Source: DASQGA01 sp035535315
Lineage (GTDB): Bacteria > Actinomycetota > Thermoleophilia > Gaiellales > Gaiellaceae
Length of the DNA: 24,209 nucleotides
Assembly (NCBI GenBank): GCA_035535315.1
Contig: DATLQD010000172.1
Coordinates: forward strand, 1-24,209
Direction of reading: 5' to 3'
Shown here: positions 1 to 7,344 of the stretch, in pieces
Layout: every line of letters starts with the position of its first letter
How positions within the stretch are numbered: the stretch's first letter is position 1
Program-made: the position numbers and the translations under genes
The notes under the pieces: generated by a model
Database searches by the model: none
Seen by the model: the letters and a program-made list of their open reading frames with translations, nothing else
What the model was told of the DNA's origin: nothing

Positions 1-288
1 GTCCCCATCTCGACGATCCGGAGCGAGGACGAGGCGCTCGCGATCATCGACTCGGGTCCCTACGGCCTGCTCGCCTCGATCTTCACGGAAGACCTGCGCC
101 GCGGGCTCCGTTTCGCGGAGGCGGCGCGCGCCGGCTGGGTAAACGTGAACGAGGGCTCGAACTACTGGGAGAGCCACCTTCCGTTCGGAGGCCGGGCCGG
201 CTCGAAGAGCGGCGTCGGCCGGGTCGGCGGCCGTCACGCCATGGATGCGTTCACCGAGCTGAAGACGGTCGTCCTCAACCTCGGGTAG
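1..288 (+). CDS. Aldehyde dehydrogenase, C-terminal fragment (5' end outside window)
   Basis: Open from the first base in frame 1 to a TAG stop, giving the last 95 residues of an NAD(P)-dependent aldehyde dehydrogenase (family length is usually about 480). The fragment shows the family's C-terminal features: a 'GPYGLLASIFTED' segment following the cofactor domain, then 'GWVNVNEGSNYWE', 'LPFGGRAGSKSG' and 'GRVGG'. The closing 'FTELKTVV' matches the oligomerisation strand end of ALDHs. The catalytic Cys and Glu lie upstream of the window, so activity cannot be judged. Substrate is unknown; given the amine-catabolism genes further right, a semialdehyde is plausible but inferred. The gene ends 27 bp before the convergent VOC gene. 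Confidence 0.9.
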   Translation, partial: VPISTIRSEDEALAIIDSGPYGLLASIFTEDLRRGLRFAEAARAGWVNVNEGSNYWESHLPFGGRAGSKSGVGRVGGRHAMDAFTELKTVVLNLG

Positions 289-289
289 A

Positions 290-308
290 GCGGGTTTGCA
301 CCGCCCGC
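290..308. terminator. Possible hairpin between convergent genes
   Basis: The short gap between the two convergent stops contains GCGGG (290-294) and CCCGC (304-308) separated by a 9-nt loop. It has no T-tract on either strand, so at best it is a weak or factor-assisted bidirectional terminator. Confidence 0.25.
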
Positions 309-315
309 GACCTGC

Positions 316-804
316 CTAGCCGCCGAGGTCCGCCATGAGGCTGCGCAGGTCGAGCGGAGCGGTGAACATCGCCACCTTGCCATCGGCGCTTCGTGGCCAT
401 TCATCCCTGGGGCGATCCCAGTAGAGCTCGAGCCCGTTCCCGTCCGGGTCGCGTAGGTAGAGCGCCTCGCTGGCGCCGTGATCCGAGGCGCCGTCCAGTG
501 TGACACCCGCCTCTCCGAGGCGCCGAAGCGCATCCGCGAGCGCCTTCCGCGTCGGATAACGGATCGCGGCGTGGAAGAGGCCCGTCGTTCCGCGGGGCGG
601 CGGCGAGCCGCCCCGACTCTCCCAGGTGTTCAGGCCGATGTGATGGTGGTAGCCACCGGCGGAGAGGAACGCCGCCTGGTCGCCCAGCTGCTGCTGCAGC
701 TCAAACCCGAGCACGTCGCGGTAGAAGCGAAGCGCCCGGTCGAGGTCGGCCACCTTCAGATGAACATGGCCGATGTCGACGGCCGGGTCGATCGGTTCCG
801 TCAC
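316..804 (-). CDS. VOC (glyoxalase/dioxygenase-fold) protein
   Basis: A 162-residue vicinal-oxygen-chelate protein. The N-terminal module opens with 'DIGHVHLKVADLDRALRFYRD', where the His after 'GHV' is a usual metal ligand. The middle has 'GGYHHHIGLNTWES', and the C-terminal module ends 'LRDPDGNGLELYWDRP', whose Glu is the usual last ligand. The 'YHHHIGLNTW' block resembles CatE-like (catechol 2,3-dioxygenase-type) VOC proteins more than classical glyoxalase I. The exact reaction is unknown. I chose the GTG at 804 because it overlaps the glpD stop in a GTGA arrangement, implying translational coupling. The frame stays open further upstream, but that stretch lies inside glpD. Coupling to GlpD, which makes DHAP, leaves methylglyoxal chemistry as a possibility. 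Confidence 0.85.
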   Translation of the reverse strand: MTEPIDPAVDIGHVHLKVADLDRALRFYRDVLGFELQQQLGDQAAFLSAGGYHHHIGLNTWESRGGSPPPRGTTGLFHAAIRYPTRKALADALRRLGEAGVTLDGASDHGASEALYLRDPDGNGLELYWDRPRDEWPRSADGKVAMFTAPLDLRSLMADLGG

Positions 805-2297
805 GGAGGAAACTCTATGCTCGCGACGTCCGCCGCGGTCAGGCCGCGGAGCGCCAGGGTCGTCCGCCGCCGGAGCACGTCTTCCGGCGTGCACGCCCAC
901 TCGGCTTCCCACGCGTACACGGCCTGCGCGACGAGCTCCGGTGCGTCCGGGTGGAGGCGCTCGAGGAGCTCCGGCCTGTCGGTCGTCGGGGCGAGCACCT
1001 CCTCGGCCAGCGTTCCGTAGGCATGGACGAGGTGAGCGCGGACGTCGGGCGCGAGCTGGGGGAACTGGCGCGCGAGGCGCCTGGTGGCGTGCCCGGGGTC
1101 CGCAGCGCCAGGAAGCGGCTTGGGGGCGCGGTCGAGCCGGTGGATGCCGAGCTCGGGCCTGAGCGCCTCAATCGTGTCGAGCGCGATGCGCCGGTAGGTC
1201 GTGAGCTTGCCTCCTGCAACCGAGACCATCCCCTTCGTGCCGCGCAGTAGAACCGTCTCGCGGCGTGCGCTCGCAGTGTCTCTGCCGGTGCCGGGTAGGA
1301 CGCGGAGGCCGGCGAAAGTCGAAAGGACAGCCTGGGGACGGAGCAGGTCGGGGTCGACCGCCATCGAGGCCTCATCGAGGACCTGCTGAATGTCCTCGGC
1401 CGTCGCGGCGACGTCCCCGGGCTCGCAGTCATACAGCGTGTCGGTCGTTCCGAGGAGGAGCATCCCCTCCCACGGGACGGCGAACGAGACCCGCACCTTG
1501 TCGTGAGGGATCGTCAGGGCGGCAGACCACGGTCGCGGCATCGGGAGGGTCACGTGCACGCCCTTGCTAAGGCGGCTGGAGGGCGCCGCAGCCAGATCCT
1601 CGAGCCGCCGCACCGCGTCGACCCAGGGGCCGGTCGCGTTCACGACCGCACGAGCCGAGATCGTGATCTCCGCTCCGGTCAGGTGGTCGACCGCTTCGGC
1701 GCCCTGGAGCCGCCCGCCAACTTCCGTGAGCTCTCGCGCCTCGACGTAGTTGGCCACCGTTGCCCCCCAGTCTGCGGCGCCACGAACGTTTGCGAGGCAG
1801 AGCCGGCTGTCGTTCGTCCACGAGTCGGAGTAGAGGCCGCACGCCCGGAGGCCGTCGAGCCGAATCGCGGGCACTGCCTTGCGAGCCCGTTCCGGCGAGA
1901 CGAGCCCACCGAGTCGCTCCCGCGCCAGGGTGGAATAGAGCCAGAGTCCAGCTTGTAGGGTTCGCGGCCGGTACGGCGCGCCCCGATAGAGCGGCATCAG
2001 AAACGACAACCGCCGGACCAGGTGCGGCGCGACGACCTGCATGAGCGCACGCCGTTCGGCATGTGCCTCTCGCACGAGTCTGAAGTCGCCGAGCCGCAGG
2101 TACCGGAGGCCGCCGTGAATGAGCTTCGACGAGGCGCTGGAGGTTCCGGAGGCGAAGTCGGCGCGGTCGACGAGGGCCACCGCCAGGCCCAGCCGCGCGC
2201 CCTCGCATGCGATTCCGGCGCCGATGATCCCGCCCCCGATGACGAGGAGGTCGAAGCGCCGCTCGGAGAGCGCTCCGAGCGCGTGTTCACGTGTCAC
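801..2297 (-). CDS. glpD: Aerobic glycerol-3-phosphate dehydrogenase
   Basis: FAD enzyme oxidising sn-glycerol-3-phosphate to dihydroxyacetone phosphate at the membrane and feeding electrons to quinone. About 498 residues, close to the B. subtilis-type family length. An N-terminal dinucleotide fold 'LLVIGGGIIGAG' (about residues 18-28) is followed by the diagnostic 'GTSSASSKLIHGGLRYL' segment. FAD-dependent oxidoreductase strands follow ('NATGPWVDAVRR', 'GMLLLGTTDT', 'VSVAGGKLTTYR'), then a C-terminal helical domain with 'EWACTPEDVLRRRTTLAL'. I prefer the GTG at 2297: it forms a GTGA overlap with the upstream PHP gene stop and aligns with the family N-terminus. A TTG at 2321 is the alternative. 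It is the middle gene of a three-gene coupled operon (PHP, glpD, VOC). Confidence 0.95.
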   Translation of the reverse strand: MTREHALGALSERRFDLLVIGGGIIGAGIACEGARLGLAVALVDRADFASGTSSASSKLIHGGLRYLRLGDFRLVREAHAERRALMQVVAPHLVRRLSFLMPLYRGAPYRPRTLQAGLWLYSTLARERLGGLVSPERARKAVPAIRLDGLRACGLYSDSWTNDSRLCLANVRGAADWGATVANYVEARELTEVGGRLQGAEAVDHLTGAEITISARAVVNATGPWVDAVRRLEDLAAAPSSRLSKGVHVTLPMPRPWSAALTIPHDKVRVSFAVPWEGMLLLGTTDTLYDCEPGDVAATAEDIQQVLDEASMAVDPDLLRPQAVLSTFAGLRVLPGTGRDTASARRETVLLRGTKGMVSVAGGKLTTYRRIALDTIEALRPELGIHRLDRAPKPLPGAADPGHATRRLARQFPQLAPDVRAHLVHAYGTLAEEVLAPTTDRPELLERLHPDAPELVAQAVYAWEAEWACTPEDVLRRRTTLALRGLTAADVASIEFPP

Positions 2298-3214
2298 GGG
2301 CCCCACAGGGGATTTGTCCAAGCGGCTCGTCCGGCCGCGTCCCGGATCTCGAGGCGTCCGTAGGAGGTGAACGCCGGGCGCGAGAGTTGTGCCGCCACGA
2401 GGTCACCGTCTTGGTCGGTCTCGAGCACGCTGCCCTGGTAGCAGTAGCCGAGGCTACCCGCGCTCACACTCGCGCCGCGCTTGCGGTCTGAGACGAGGGT
2501 GATGCGACGGGCCGGGCTGCAGCGGATCTCGACGGCATCTTCCAGGACGCTCAGCTCGTGTACGACCGGGCCCGTGGAGCTGTAGAAGGTCCCCCCGCGG
2601 AGGGCCTCGATGACCGCATTCGGGGTGCGCTCCCCACAGCGCGCCCAGATCCAGGCGTGAGAGCTGTCGAAGCCGGGGTGATGCGAATCGTCCGTCGCGA
2701 TCCCGTACAGCGGCGTGCCTCCTTCGAGACACTCATCCCACGCTTGGGTGGAGAGCCCTCGACCGATCTCGAGCTCGCAGCCGGCGTTGTAGACCTCGAG
2801 GCCGACGAGGCCGGCGCAGCGCTCGAAGTCTGTCGTTCGCAGGCCGCTCCAGTATGGGTGCGCGAGGTAGGGCACCCCGGCGTTCGCGTTTACCCACGCG
2901 ACGGTCTCCGCTAGCGTCGGAAGCTCTCGGTCCGGCCGGATCGGGTCGGCGGAGATCCCGAGCGCAAGGACATGAGCGTCCCGCTCCTGCCCCTCGATGC
3001 GAGCGTCGAGCTCCGTGCCCGGGACGACGAGGAGGCCCTCTGCCCCGGGCTCCTCGGTCCGGATCCAGTGATCCGTGATCGCCAGGACGTCGAATCCAGC
3101 CTGACCGTAGTGGCGCACGAGCAGCTCGGGAGGCAGCTCTCCGTCCGAGTTCGTCGTATGGGCATGGAGGGCGCAGCGAAGCCATTCCCCCTCGCGCTCG
3201 AACGGGCTCGCCAC
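2294..3214 (-). CDS. PHP-domain (CehA/McbA-like) metallo-phosphoesterase
   Basis: A 306-residue protein with the polymerase-and-histidinol-phosphatase metal-binding motifs in order: 'HAHTTNSDG' (His17, His19, Asp24), 'AITDHW' (His49), 'VPGTE' (Glu68), 'LAHPYW', and later 'ATDDSHH'. These residues hold a di- or trinuclear metal site. The C-terminal part is a small beta domain closing with 'RLEIRDAAGRAAWTNPLWGP', typical of CehA/McbA-like PHP hydrolases. No signal peptide, so it is cytoplasmic. PHP enzymes of this sort hydrolyse phosphate mono- or diesters; the substrate here is unknown. As first gene of the operon with glpD it could release glycerol phosphate, which is inference. It starts at GTG 3214 with a modest purine stretch upstream ('ggatagg'). 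Confidence 0.88.
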   Translation of the reverse strand: MASPFEREGEWLRCALHAHTTNSDGELPPELLVRHYGQAGFDVLAITDHWIRTEEPGAEGLLVVPGTELDARIEGQERDAHVLALGISADPIRPDRELPTLAETVAWVNANAGVPYLAHPYWSGLRTTDFERCAGLVGLEVYNAGCELEIGRGLSTQAWDECLEGGTPLYGIATDDSHHPGFDSSHAWIWARCGERTPNAVIEALRGGTFYSSTGPVVHELSVLEDAVEIRCSPARRITLVSDRKRGASVSAGSLGYCYQGSVLETDQDGDLVAAQLSRPAFTSYGRLEIRDAAGRAAWTNPLWGP

Positions 3215-3231
3215 CGGGCAAACCTATCCCA

Positions 3232-3248
3232 GGTGAACCGATGGTGAA
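3232..3248. repeat. GGTGAA direct repeat, 11-bp pitch
   Basis: GGTGAA occurs at 3232-3237 and again at 3243-3248, one helical turn apart, in the divergent region just upstream of the PHP gene and next to the importer promoter. It could be a protein-binding half-site pair, but two hexamers can easily arise by chance. Confidence 0.2.
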
Positions 3249-3252
3249 GATC

Positions 3253-3281
3253 TTGTAACCGGGTGCTTTCCGGCCTAGGAT
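3253..3281 (+). promoter_or_regulatory. Sigma-70-type promoter of the ABC importer operon
   Basis: The -35 TTGTAA (3253-3258) and the -10 TAGGAT (3276-3281) are separated by exactly 17 bp. The start is predicted near 3288, giving a leader of about 42 nt that carries the Shine-Dalgarno sequence of the binding-protein gene. The local drop in GC content supports it. The start has not been mapped. Confidence 0.6.
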
Positions 3282-3287
3282 CGGGCG

Positions 3288-3301
3288 GTCGCACGTGCGA
3301 C
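3288..3301. promoter_or_regulatory. Perfect 14-bp palindrome at the predicted transcription start (operator candidate)
   Basis: GTCGCACGTGCGAC is a perfect inverted repeat with no spacer, beginning about 7 bp after the -10 hexamer. A dimeric repressor bound here would block initiation or promoter clearance of the importer operon. The factor is not identified. The GntR/FCD regulator encoded at 13801 is one candidate inside this window, but GntR/FadR operators usually have other cores, so the link is speculative. Confidence 0.5.
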
Positions 3302-3319
3302 GCTCGACTCACCACGGCT

Positions 3320-3325
3320 AGGAGG
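3320..3325 (+). promoter_or_regulatory. Shine-Dalgarno AGGAGG
   Basis: A full-consensus AGGAGG lies 4 nt before the ATG of the binding-protein gene and fixes that start at 3330. Confidence 0.75.
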
Positions 3326-3329
3326 CCTA

Positions 3330-4547
3330 ATGCGTAACCGCGACGCAGACGAACGGCTCAGGCAAGCACTGGAAGAGTCACAGCTCACGAGACGCGACCT
3401 GCTCAGACGGGGACTCGTGGTCGGCGCGAGCTTCACGGCGGTTCCTGCCGTGGTTGCGGCCTGCGGCGGGGACGACGACGGCGGCGGTGGCGGCGGGGAC
3501 GGCGGCGCCGCGGCTACGGAAGTCCCGGCTGACGGCAAGGACATCTCGATCGAGGATCTCATGGCGGAGGCCAAGAAAGAGGGCACGATCAACACGATCG
3601 CGCTCCCGCCCGACTGGTCGAACTACGGGGAGGTCATGTCGACCTTCCAGTCGAAGTACGGCCTCAGCCTGAAGAACGCCTCGCCGAACGCGAGTTCGGC
3701 CGAGGAGAACCAGGCGGTCAAGTCGCTGAAGGGTCAGGACCGCGCGCCCGACGTGCTGGACGTGGGCCCGTCGTTCGCGGCCGAGGGCAAGGATACGGGG
3801 CTCTACGCCGCCTACAAGAATTCGCAATGGGACACAGTCCCGGAGAACATGAAGGACCCGGAGGGCTTCTGGGTCGGCGACTACTGGGGCGCAGTCGCAT
3901 TCGGCGCGAACGAGAAGGTTGCCGCCGCCCCCGCGAGCTGGGCCGACCTGAAGAAGTCCGAGTACAAGGGGAAGGTGGCGCTGAACGGGGACCCGCGCGA
4001 GTCCGGCTCGGCCTTCGCCGGCGTGTTCGCGGCGTCGCTTGCGAACGGCGGATCTCTCGACGACATCCAGCCGGGAATCGACTTCTTCGGCGAGCTCAAG
4101 TCCCTGGGGAACTACATCGCCGTGGACGCGACGCCGGCTACGGTGGCGAACGGCCAGACGCCGGTGACGATCGACTGGGATTACCTCCAGATCGCCTACG
4201 GCGACGAGTTCAAGTCGAACATCACGTGGAAGGTCACGGTGCCCTCCGATGGCGTCTTCGGGAACTACTACTGCCAGGCGATCAACAAGGACGCTCCGCA
4301 TCCGTTCGCGGCGCGCCTCTGGCAGGAGTTCCTCTACTCGGACGAGGGCCAGCTTCTCTTCCTGAAAGGGTTCGCCCATCCGGCCCGGTACCAGGACATC
4401 GCCGACAGGGACGCCGTCCCGCAGGATCTCCTGGACAAGCTGCCTCCGGCGGAGTCCTACGCAGACATCGAGTTCCCGACCCAGGAACAGAGTGCCAAGG
4501 CAACGGAGACGCTTGCCGCCGAGTGGGGCAAAGCCGTAGGGAGCTAG
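3330..4547 (+). CDS. ABC transporter substrate-binding lipoprotein (Tat-type signal)
   Basis: A 405-residue extracytoplasmic solute receptor. The N-terminus has a twin-arginine motif 'TRRDLLRRG' (Arg21-Arg22), a hydrophobic stretch and a lipobox 'VVAAC' with Cys45, followed by an Asp/Gly-rich linker. This predicts Tat export of a folded lipoprotein anchored outside the membrane. The mature domain ('LMAEAKKEGTINTIALPPDW', 'SWADLKKSEYKGKVAL', 'TIDWDYLQIAYGDEF') resembles the AfuA/PotD group that binds ferric iron, polyamines or aminoethylphosphonate. I cannot assign a ligand. It is the first gene of a binding protein-permease-permease-ATPase operon, and its TAG stop is in the same frame as, and one codon before, the next gene's start. 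Neighbouring GDPD and GlpD suggest a glycerophospho-compound; the amine genes to the right suggest a polyamine. Confidence 0.92.
   Translation: MRNRDADERLRQALEESQLTRRDLLRRGLVVGASFTAVPAVVAACGGDDDGGGGGGDGGAAATEVPADGKDISIEDLMAEAKKEGTINTIALPPDWSNYGEVMSTFQSKYGLSLKNASPNASSAEENQAVKSLKGQDRAPDVLDVGPSFAAEGKDTGLYAAYKNSQWDTVPENMKDPEGFWVGDYWGAVAFGANEKVAAAPASWADLKKSEYKGKVALNGDPRESGSAFAGVFAASLANGGSLDDIQPGIDFFGELKSLGNYIAVDATPATVANGQTPVTIDWDYLQIAYGDEFKSNITWKVTVPSDGVFGNYYCQAINKDAPHPFAARLWQEFLYSDEGQLLFLKGFAHPARYQDIADRDAVPQDLLDKLPPAESYADIEFPTQEQSAKATETLAAEWGKAVGS
4539..4543 (+). promoter_or_regulatory. Shine-Dalgarno GGGAG for the CTG start
   Basis: GGGAG lies inside the last codons of the binding-protein gene, 7 nt before the CTG at 4551. 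This is the right spacing for initiation at that codon, and it is the main support for the unusual start. Confidence 0.55.
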
Positions 4548-4550
4548 GAA

Positions 4551-5459
4551 CTGGCAACGAGAACCGAGACGCTGGATGCCGTCCGGCCGGAGCACACGGG
4601 CTCCGGCCGGCGGCGTCTCTCGCTCGGATGGCTGGGTGTCGCCCCGTTTTTCCTGTGGGCGGGCGCCTTCCTGATCGCGCCGGCGATCGCACTCGTCTTC
4701 GGCGCCTTCCGGACGGAAGAAGGCGGCTTCACCTCACACTTCGTCTCGCAGCTTCTTGAAGAGCCGTACCGGACCGGCTACATCCAGAGCGTCAAGATCA
4801 GCGTCATCACGGCCGTCCTGGGTGGCCTCATCGGCGTCTTCACGGCGTACGCAGCGCTCTCGCCGGGCGCGCCGCGCTGGATCCGAAGCCCGCTGACGAC
4901 GTTCTCCGGCGTCGCGGCCAACTTCGGGGGAGTGCCGCTCGCCTTTGCCTTCATCTCGACGCTCGGCACGGTCGGTCTCGTCACGCGCTGGCTCGACTCG
5001 ATCGGGCTGAACCTCTACGACCGGGGCTTCTCGCTCTTCTCGTTCACGGGCCTCTGCGTCGTCTACCTCTACTTCCAGATTCCGCTGATGGTGCTCGTGA
5101 TCGCCCCGGCGATCGACGGCCTGCGCGCAGAATGGCGAGAGGCGGCCGCGAACCTCGGGGCGAGCTCTCTCGAGTACTGGCGTCGGGTGGGCGGCCCGAT
5201 CCTCCTCCCCTCGATTCTCGGCGGCATGATCCTGCTGTTCGGAGGCTCGTTCGCCGCCTATGCAACGGCCTACGCGTTGACCTCCGGCCACATCACCTTC
5301 GTGCCGCTCCAAATCGGGGAGCTGATCGGTGGCAACGTGCTCTCTGACCCGCACCAGGGGTATGCGCTCGCGCTCGGCATGATCGTGGTCATCGCTATCG
5401 CGATGACGATCTACTTCCTGCTCGACCGGCGCGCTTCGCGCTGGAGGAGGGGCGCATGA
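4551..5459 (+). CDS. ABC transporter permease 1 (PotB-like), likely CTG start
   Basis: A binding-protein-dependent transport permease of 302 residues if started at CTG 4551. The region from 4551 encodes a charged N-tail, then a clear first membrane helix ('GWLGVAPFFLWAGAFLIAPA') and the first periplasmic segment, as expected for PotB-like subunits. No in-frame ATG, GTG or TTG occurs between the preceding TAG stop (4545-4547) and a GTG at 4932. Starting at 4932 would delete the first 127 residues, including TM1. The conserved EAA loop that contacts the ATPase is present ('EWREAAANLGASSLEYWRRV' followed by 'GGPILLPSILGG'). The stop overlaps the next permease's ATG (ATGA). Alternatives to the CTG start are a sequence error at this codon or stop-codon readthrough from the binding protein. 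Confidence 0.85.
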   Translation: MATRTETLDAVRPEHTGSGRRRLSLGWLGVAPFFLWAGAFLIAPAIALVFGAFRTEEGGFTSHFVSQLLEEPYRTGYIQSVKISVITAVLGGLIGVFTAYAALSPGAPRWIRSPLTTFSGVAANFGGVPLAFAFISTLGTVGLVTRWLDSIGLNLYDRGFSLFSFTGLCVVYLYFQIPLMVLVIAPAIDGLRAEWREAAANLGASSLEYWRRVGGPILLPSILGGMILLFGGSFAAYATAYALTSGHITFVPLQIGELIGGNVLSDPHQGYALALGMIVVIAIAMTIYFLLDRRASRWRRGA

Positions 5460-6250
5460 CGCGGGGGCGACTGGGGCTCTCAGGCTGGTTCTGGCTCGGC
5501 GTGGCGACGCTTTACTTCCTCGTGCCGCTTGCGGCCACGGCTGAGTTCAGCCTCAAGGAGGTCGACGGTTACGGCTTCTCCTCCTACCGGTTCATCCTCG
5601 ACGATCCGCAGTTCCGGGAGACCCTCTGGCAGTCGTTCCAGCTCTCGCTCCTCACCGTCGGGATCAGCCTCGCCATCTTCGTGCCGGCCGTCTACTGGGT
5701 GAACCTCCGGTATCCAGGCATCCGGCGTGTCGTCGAGTTCCTGTCGGTGCTGCCGTTCGTGGTGCCACCCATCGTCTTGATCGTCGGGCTCCTCTACATC
5801 TACAAGGCCTCCTGGCTGCCGGAGTGGGTGCTCGGCAACCCCCGCTATCTCGTGCCGGGATACGTCGTCCTCTCGTTCCCATTCATGTACCGGTCGCTCG
5901 ACGCGGCGTTCCGGTCGATCGACGTCCACACCCTCACGGAGGCGGCGCAGAGCCTCGGAGCAGGGTGGACGACGACGCTTCGGCGCGTGATCCTCCCCAA
6001 TATCCGCGCGGGCGCCCTCTCGGGCGCGTTCCTGACGCTCGCGCTCGTCATGGGCGAGTTCACGATGGCCAACATCGCCCTCTTCAACACCTTCCCCGTC
6101 TACATCAACTACGTCGGTCAGACGCAGTCGAATCCGGCCGCAGCGCTCACGATCATCAGCTTCGGGATCACGTGGCTCGCGATGGTCGGAATCCTCCTCC
6201 TTGGCCGGCGCCCCGGTCGCGGGGCTATTCAGGTCGGAGGTGCGCGGTAG
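5456..6250 (+). CDS. ABC transporter permease 2 (PotC-like)
   Basis: The second membrane subunit of the importer, 264 residues, predicted to form about six helices. TM1 is in 'GWFWLGVATLYFLVPLAATA', and the EAA coupling loop is 'LTEAAQSLGAGWTTTLRRV' followed by 'ILPNIRAG'. It starts with an ATG overlapping the stop of permease 1 by 4 nt (ATGA), and its own TAG shares one base with the GTG of the ATPase gene, so all three are translationally coupled. Length and topology are normal for a PotC/CysW-like subunit. The pair of separate permeases suggests a heterodimeric channel. Confidence 0.92.
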   Translation: MTRGRLGLSGWFWLGVATLYFLVPLAATAEFSLKEVDGYGFSSYRFILDDPQFRETLWQSFQLSLLTVGISLAIFVPAVYWVNLRYPGIRRVVEFLSVLPFVVPPIVLIVGLLYIYKASWLPEWVLGNPRYLVPGYVVLSFPFMYRSLDAAFRSIDVHTLTEAAQSLGAGWTTTLRRVILPNIRAGALSGAFLTLALVMGEFTMANIALFNTFPVYINYVGQTQSNPAAALTIISFGITWLAMVGILLLGRRPGRGAIQVGGAR

Positions 6251-7344
6251 TGCCGTACGTTGAGCTCCAGGAGATCCGCAAGACATTCGGCGCCGTCAGC
6301 GCCATCGACGAGATCGACGTGTCGCTGGAGCAAGGGGAGTTTCTGTCTCTGCTCGGGCCCAGCGGCTGCGGGAAGACAACGGCGCTCCGGATCGTCGCCG
6401 GGTTCGAGCGGGCGGATTCGGGGCGGATCGTCGTCGACGGCCAGGACCTGACCCACGTGGCGCCCAACCACCGGGACATGGGCATGGTCTTCCAGGCCTA
6501 CAGCCTCTTCCCGAACATGACCGCTGCCGACAACGTCGACTTCGGCCTGCGGGTCCGCCGCCAGGCGCGTGGCGACCGGGCCAAGCGCGTCCAGGAGCTG
6601 CTCGAGATCGTGGGCCTCGCCGATGCGGGAAGCCGCTATCCGCACCAGCTCTCGGGTGGCATGCAGCAGCGTGTGGCCCTCGCGCGGGCGCTCGCGATCG
6701 AGCCGCGGATCCTGCTCCTCGACGAGCCGCTCTCAGCGCTCGACGCGAAGGTCCGCGTCCAGCTCCGCGAGGAGATCCGCCGCGTGCAGACGCAGCTCGG
6801 GATCACGACGCTCTACGTGACCCACGACCAGGAGGAAGCGCTTTCGATCTCCGACCGGGTCGCAGTCCTCTCGAAGGGGCGGATCGAGCAGATCGGGCCC
6901 CCCGCGGAGATCTATGACGCGCCGGCCACGCCGTTCGTGGCCGCGTTCATCGGGACGATGAACCGGCTCGAGGCCACGGTGACCGACGGTGCCACCGGTG
7001 AGGTCGAGTACGGAGGCGTACGGCTCCCCATCGACGCAGCCCGAGGCCGTGGCAACGGCGCCCGTGTCCTCGTGCTCGTGCGCCCGGAGGCGATGAGCCT
7101 CGAGCCGGCCACGAACGGCGGCGGGCTCTCGGGCGAGGTCGTCTCCCACACCTTCCTCGGCTCCGTCACCCGTGTGCGCATGGAAGCACCCGGGGGCGAG
7201 CTCTCCGCCGACGTCTCGAGCTCCGCGGCCGCCGGGATCCCGGTTGGCCGCCGCGTCAGCGCCTGGTTCCCGAGCGAGAGCGCACGGGTTCTGGACTTGA
7301 ACGACGAGCAAGTACCTCCCGCACCAGATCCGGACGATCACTGA
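6250..7344 (+). CDS. ABC transporter ATP-binding protein (PotA-like)
   Basis: A 364-residue ATPase energising the importer. All nucleotide-binding motifs are present: Walker A 'GPSGCGKTT', Q-loop 'QAYSLFP', signature 'LSGGMQQR', Walker B 'ILLLDEPLSALD' and H-loop 'VTHDQEEA'. A C-terminal TOBE-type regulatory domain follows (about residues 240-350; 'LVLVRPEAMSLEP', 'VVSHTFLGSVTRVRME'), as in PotA, MalK or FbpC. It starts at GTG 6250 by a one-base overlap with the preceding TAG. Its last 89 bp are also coding on the opposite strand for the tail of the GDPD. The substrate cannot be deduced from the ATPase. Confidence 0.95.
   Translation: MPYVELQEIRKTFGAVSAIDEIDVSLEQGEFLSLLGPSGCGKTTALRIVAGFERADSGRIVVDGQDLTHVAPNHRDMGMVFQAYSLFPNMTAADNVDFGLRVRRQARGDRAKRVQELLEIVGLADAGSRYPHQLSGGMQQRVALARALAIEPRILLLDEPLSALDAKVRVQLREEIRRVQTQLGITTLYVTHDQEEALSISDRVAVLSKGRIEQIGPPAEIYDAPATPFVAAFIGTMNRLEATVTDGATGEVEYGGVRLPIDAARGRGNGARVLVLVRPEAMSLEPATNGGGLSGEVVSHTFLGSVTRVRMEAPGGELSADVSSSAAAGIPVGRRVSAWFPSESARVLDLNDEQVPPAPDPDDH

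Noticed and set aside
3330..5459. Natural fusion of binding protein and permease 1
   Set aside because: A TAG at 4545-4547 separates them, and a positioned Shine-Dalgarno supports separate initiation; readthrough is noted only as an alternative.
5824..7344. Longer 506-codon version of the ABC ATPase
   Set aside because: The extra N-terminal part is an out-of-frame reading of permease 2. The Walker domain begins right after GTG 6250, which is coupled to the permease stop.
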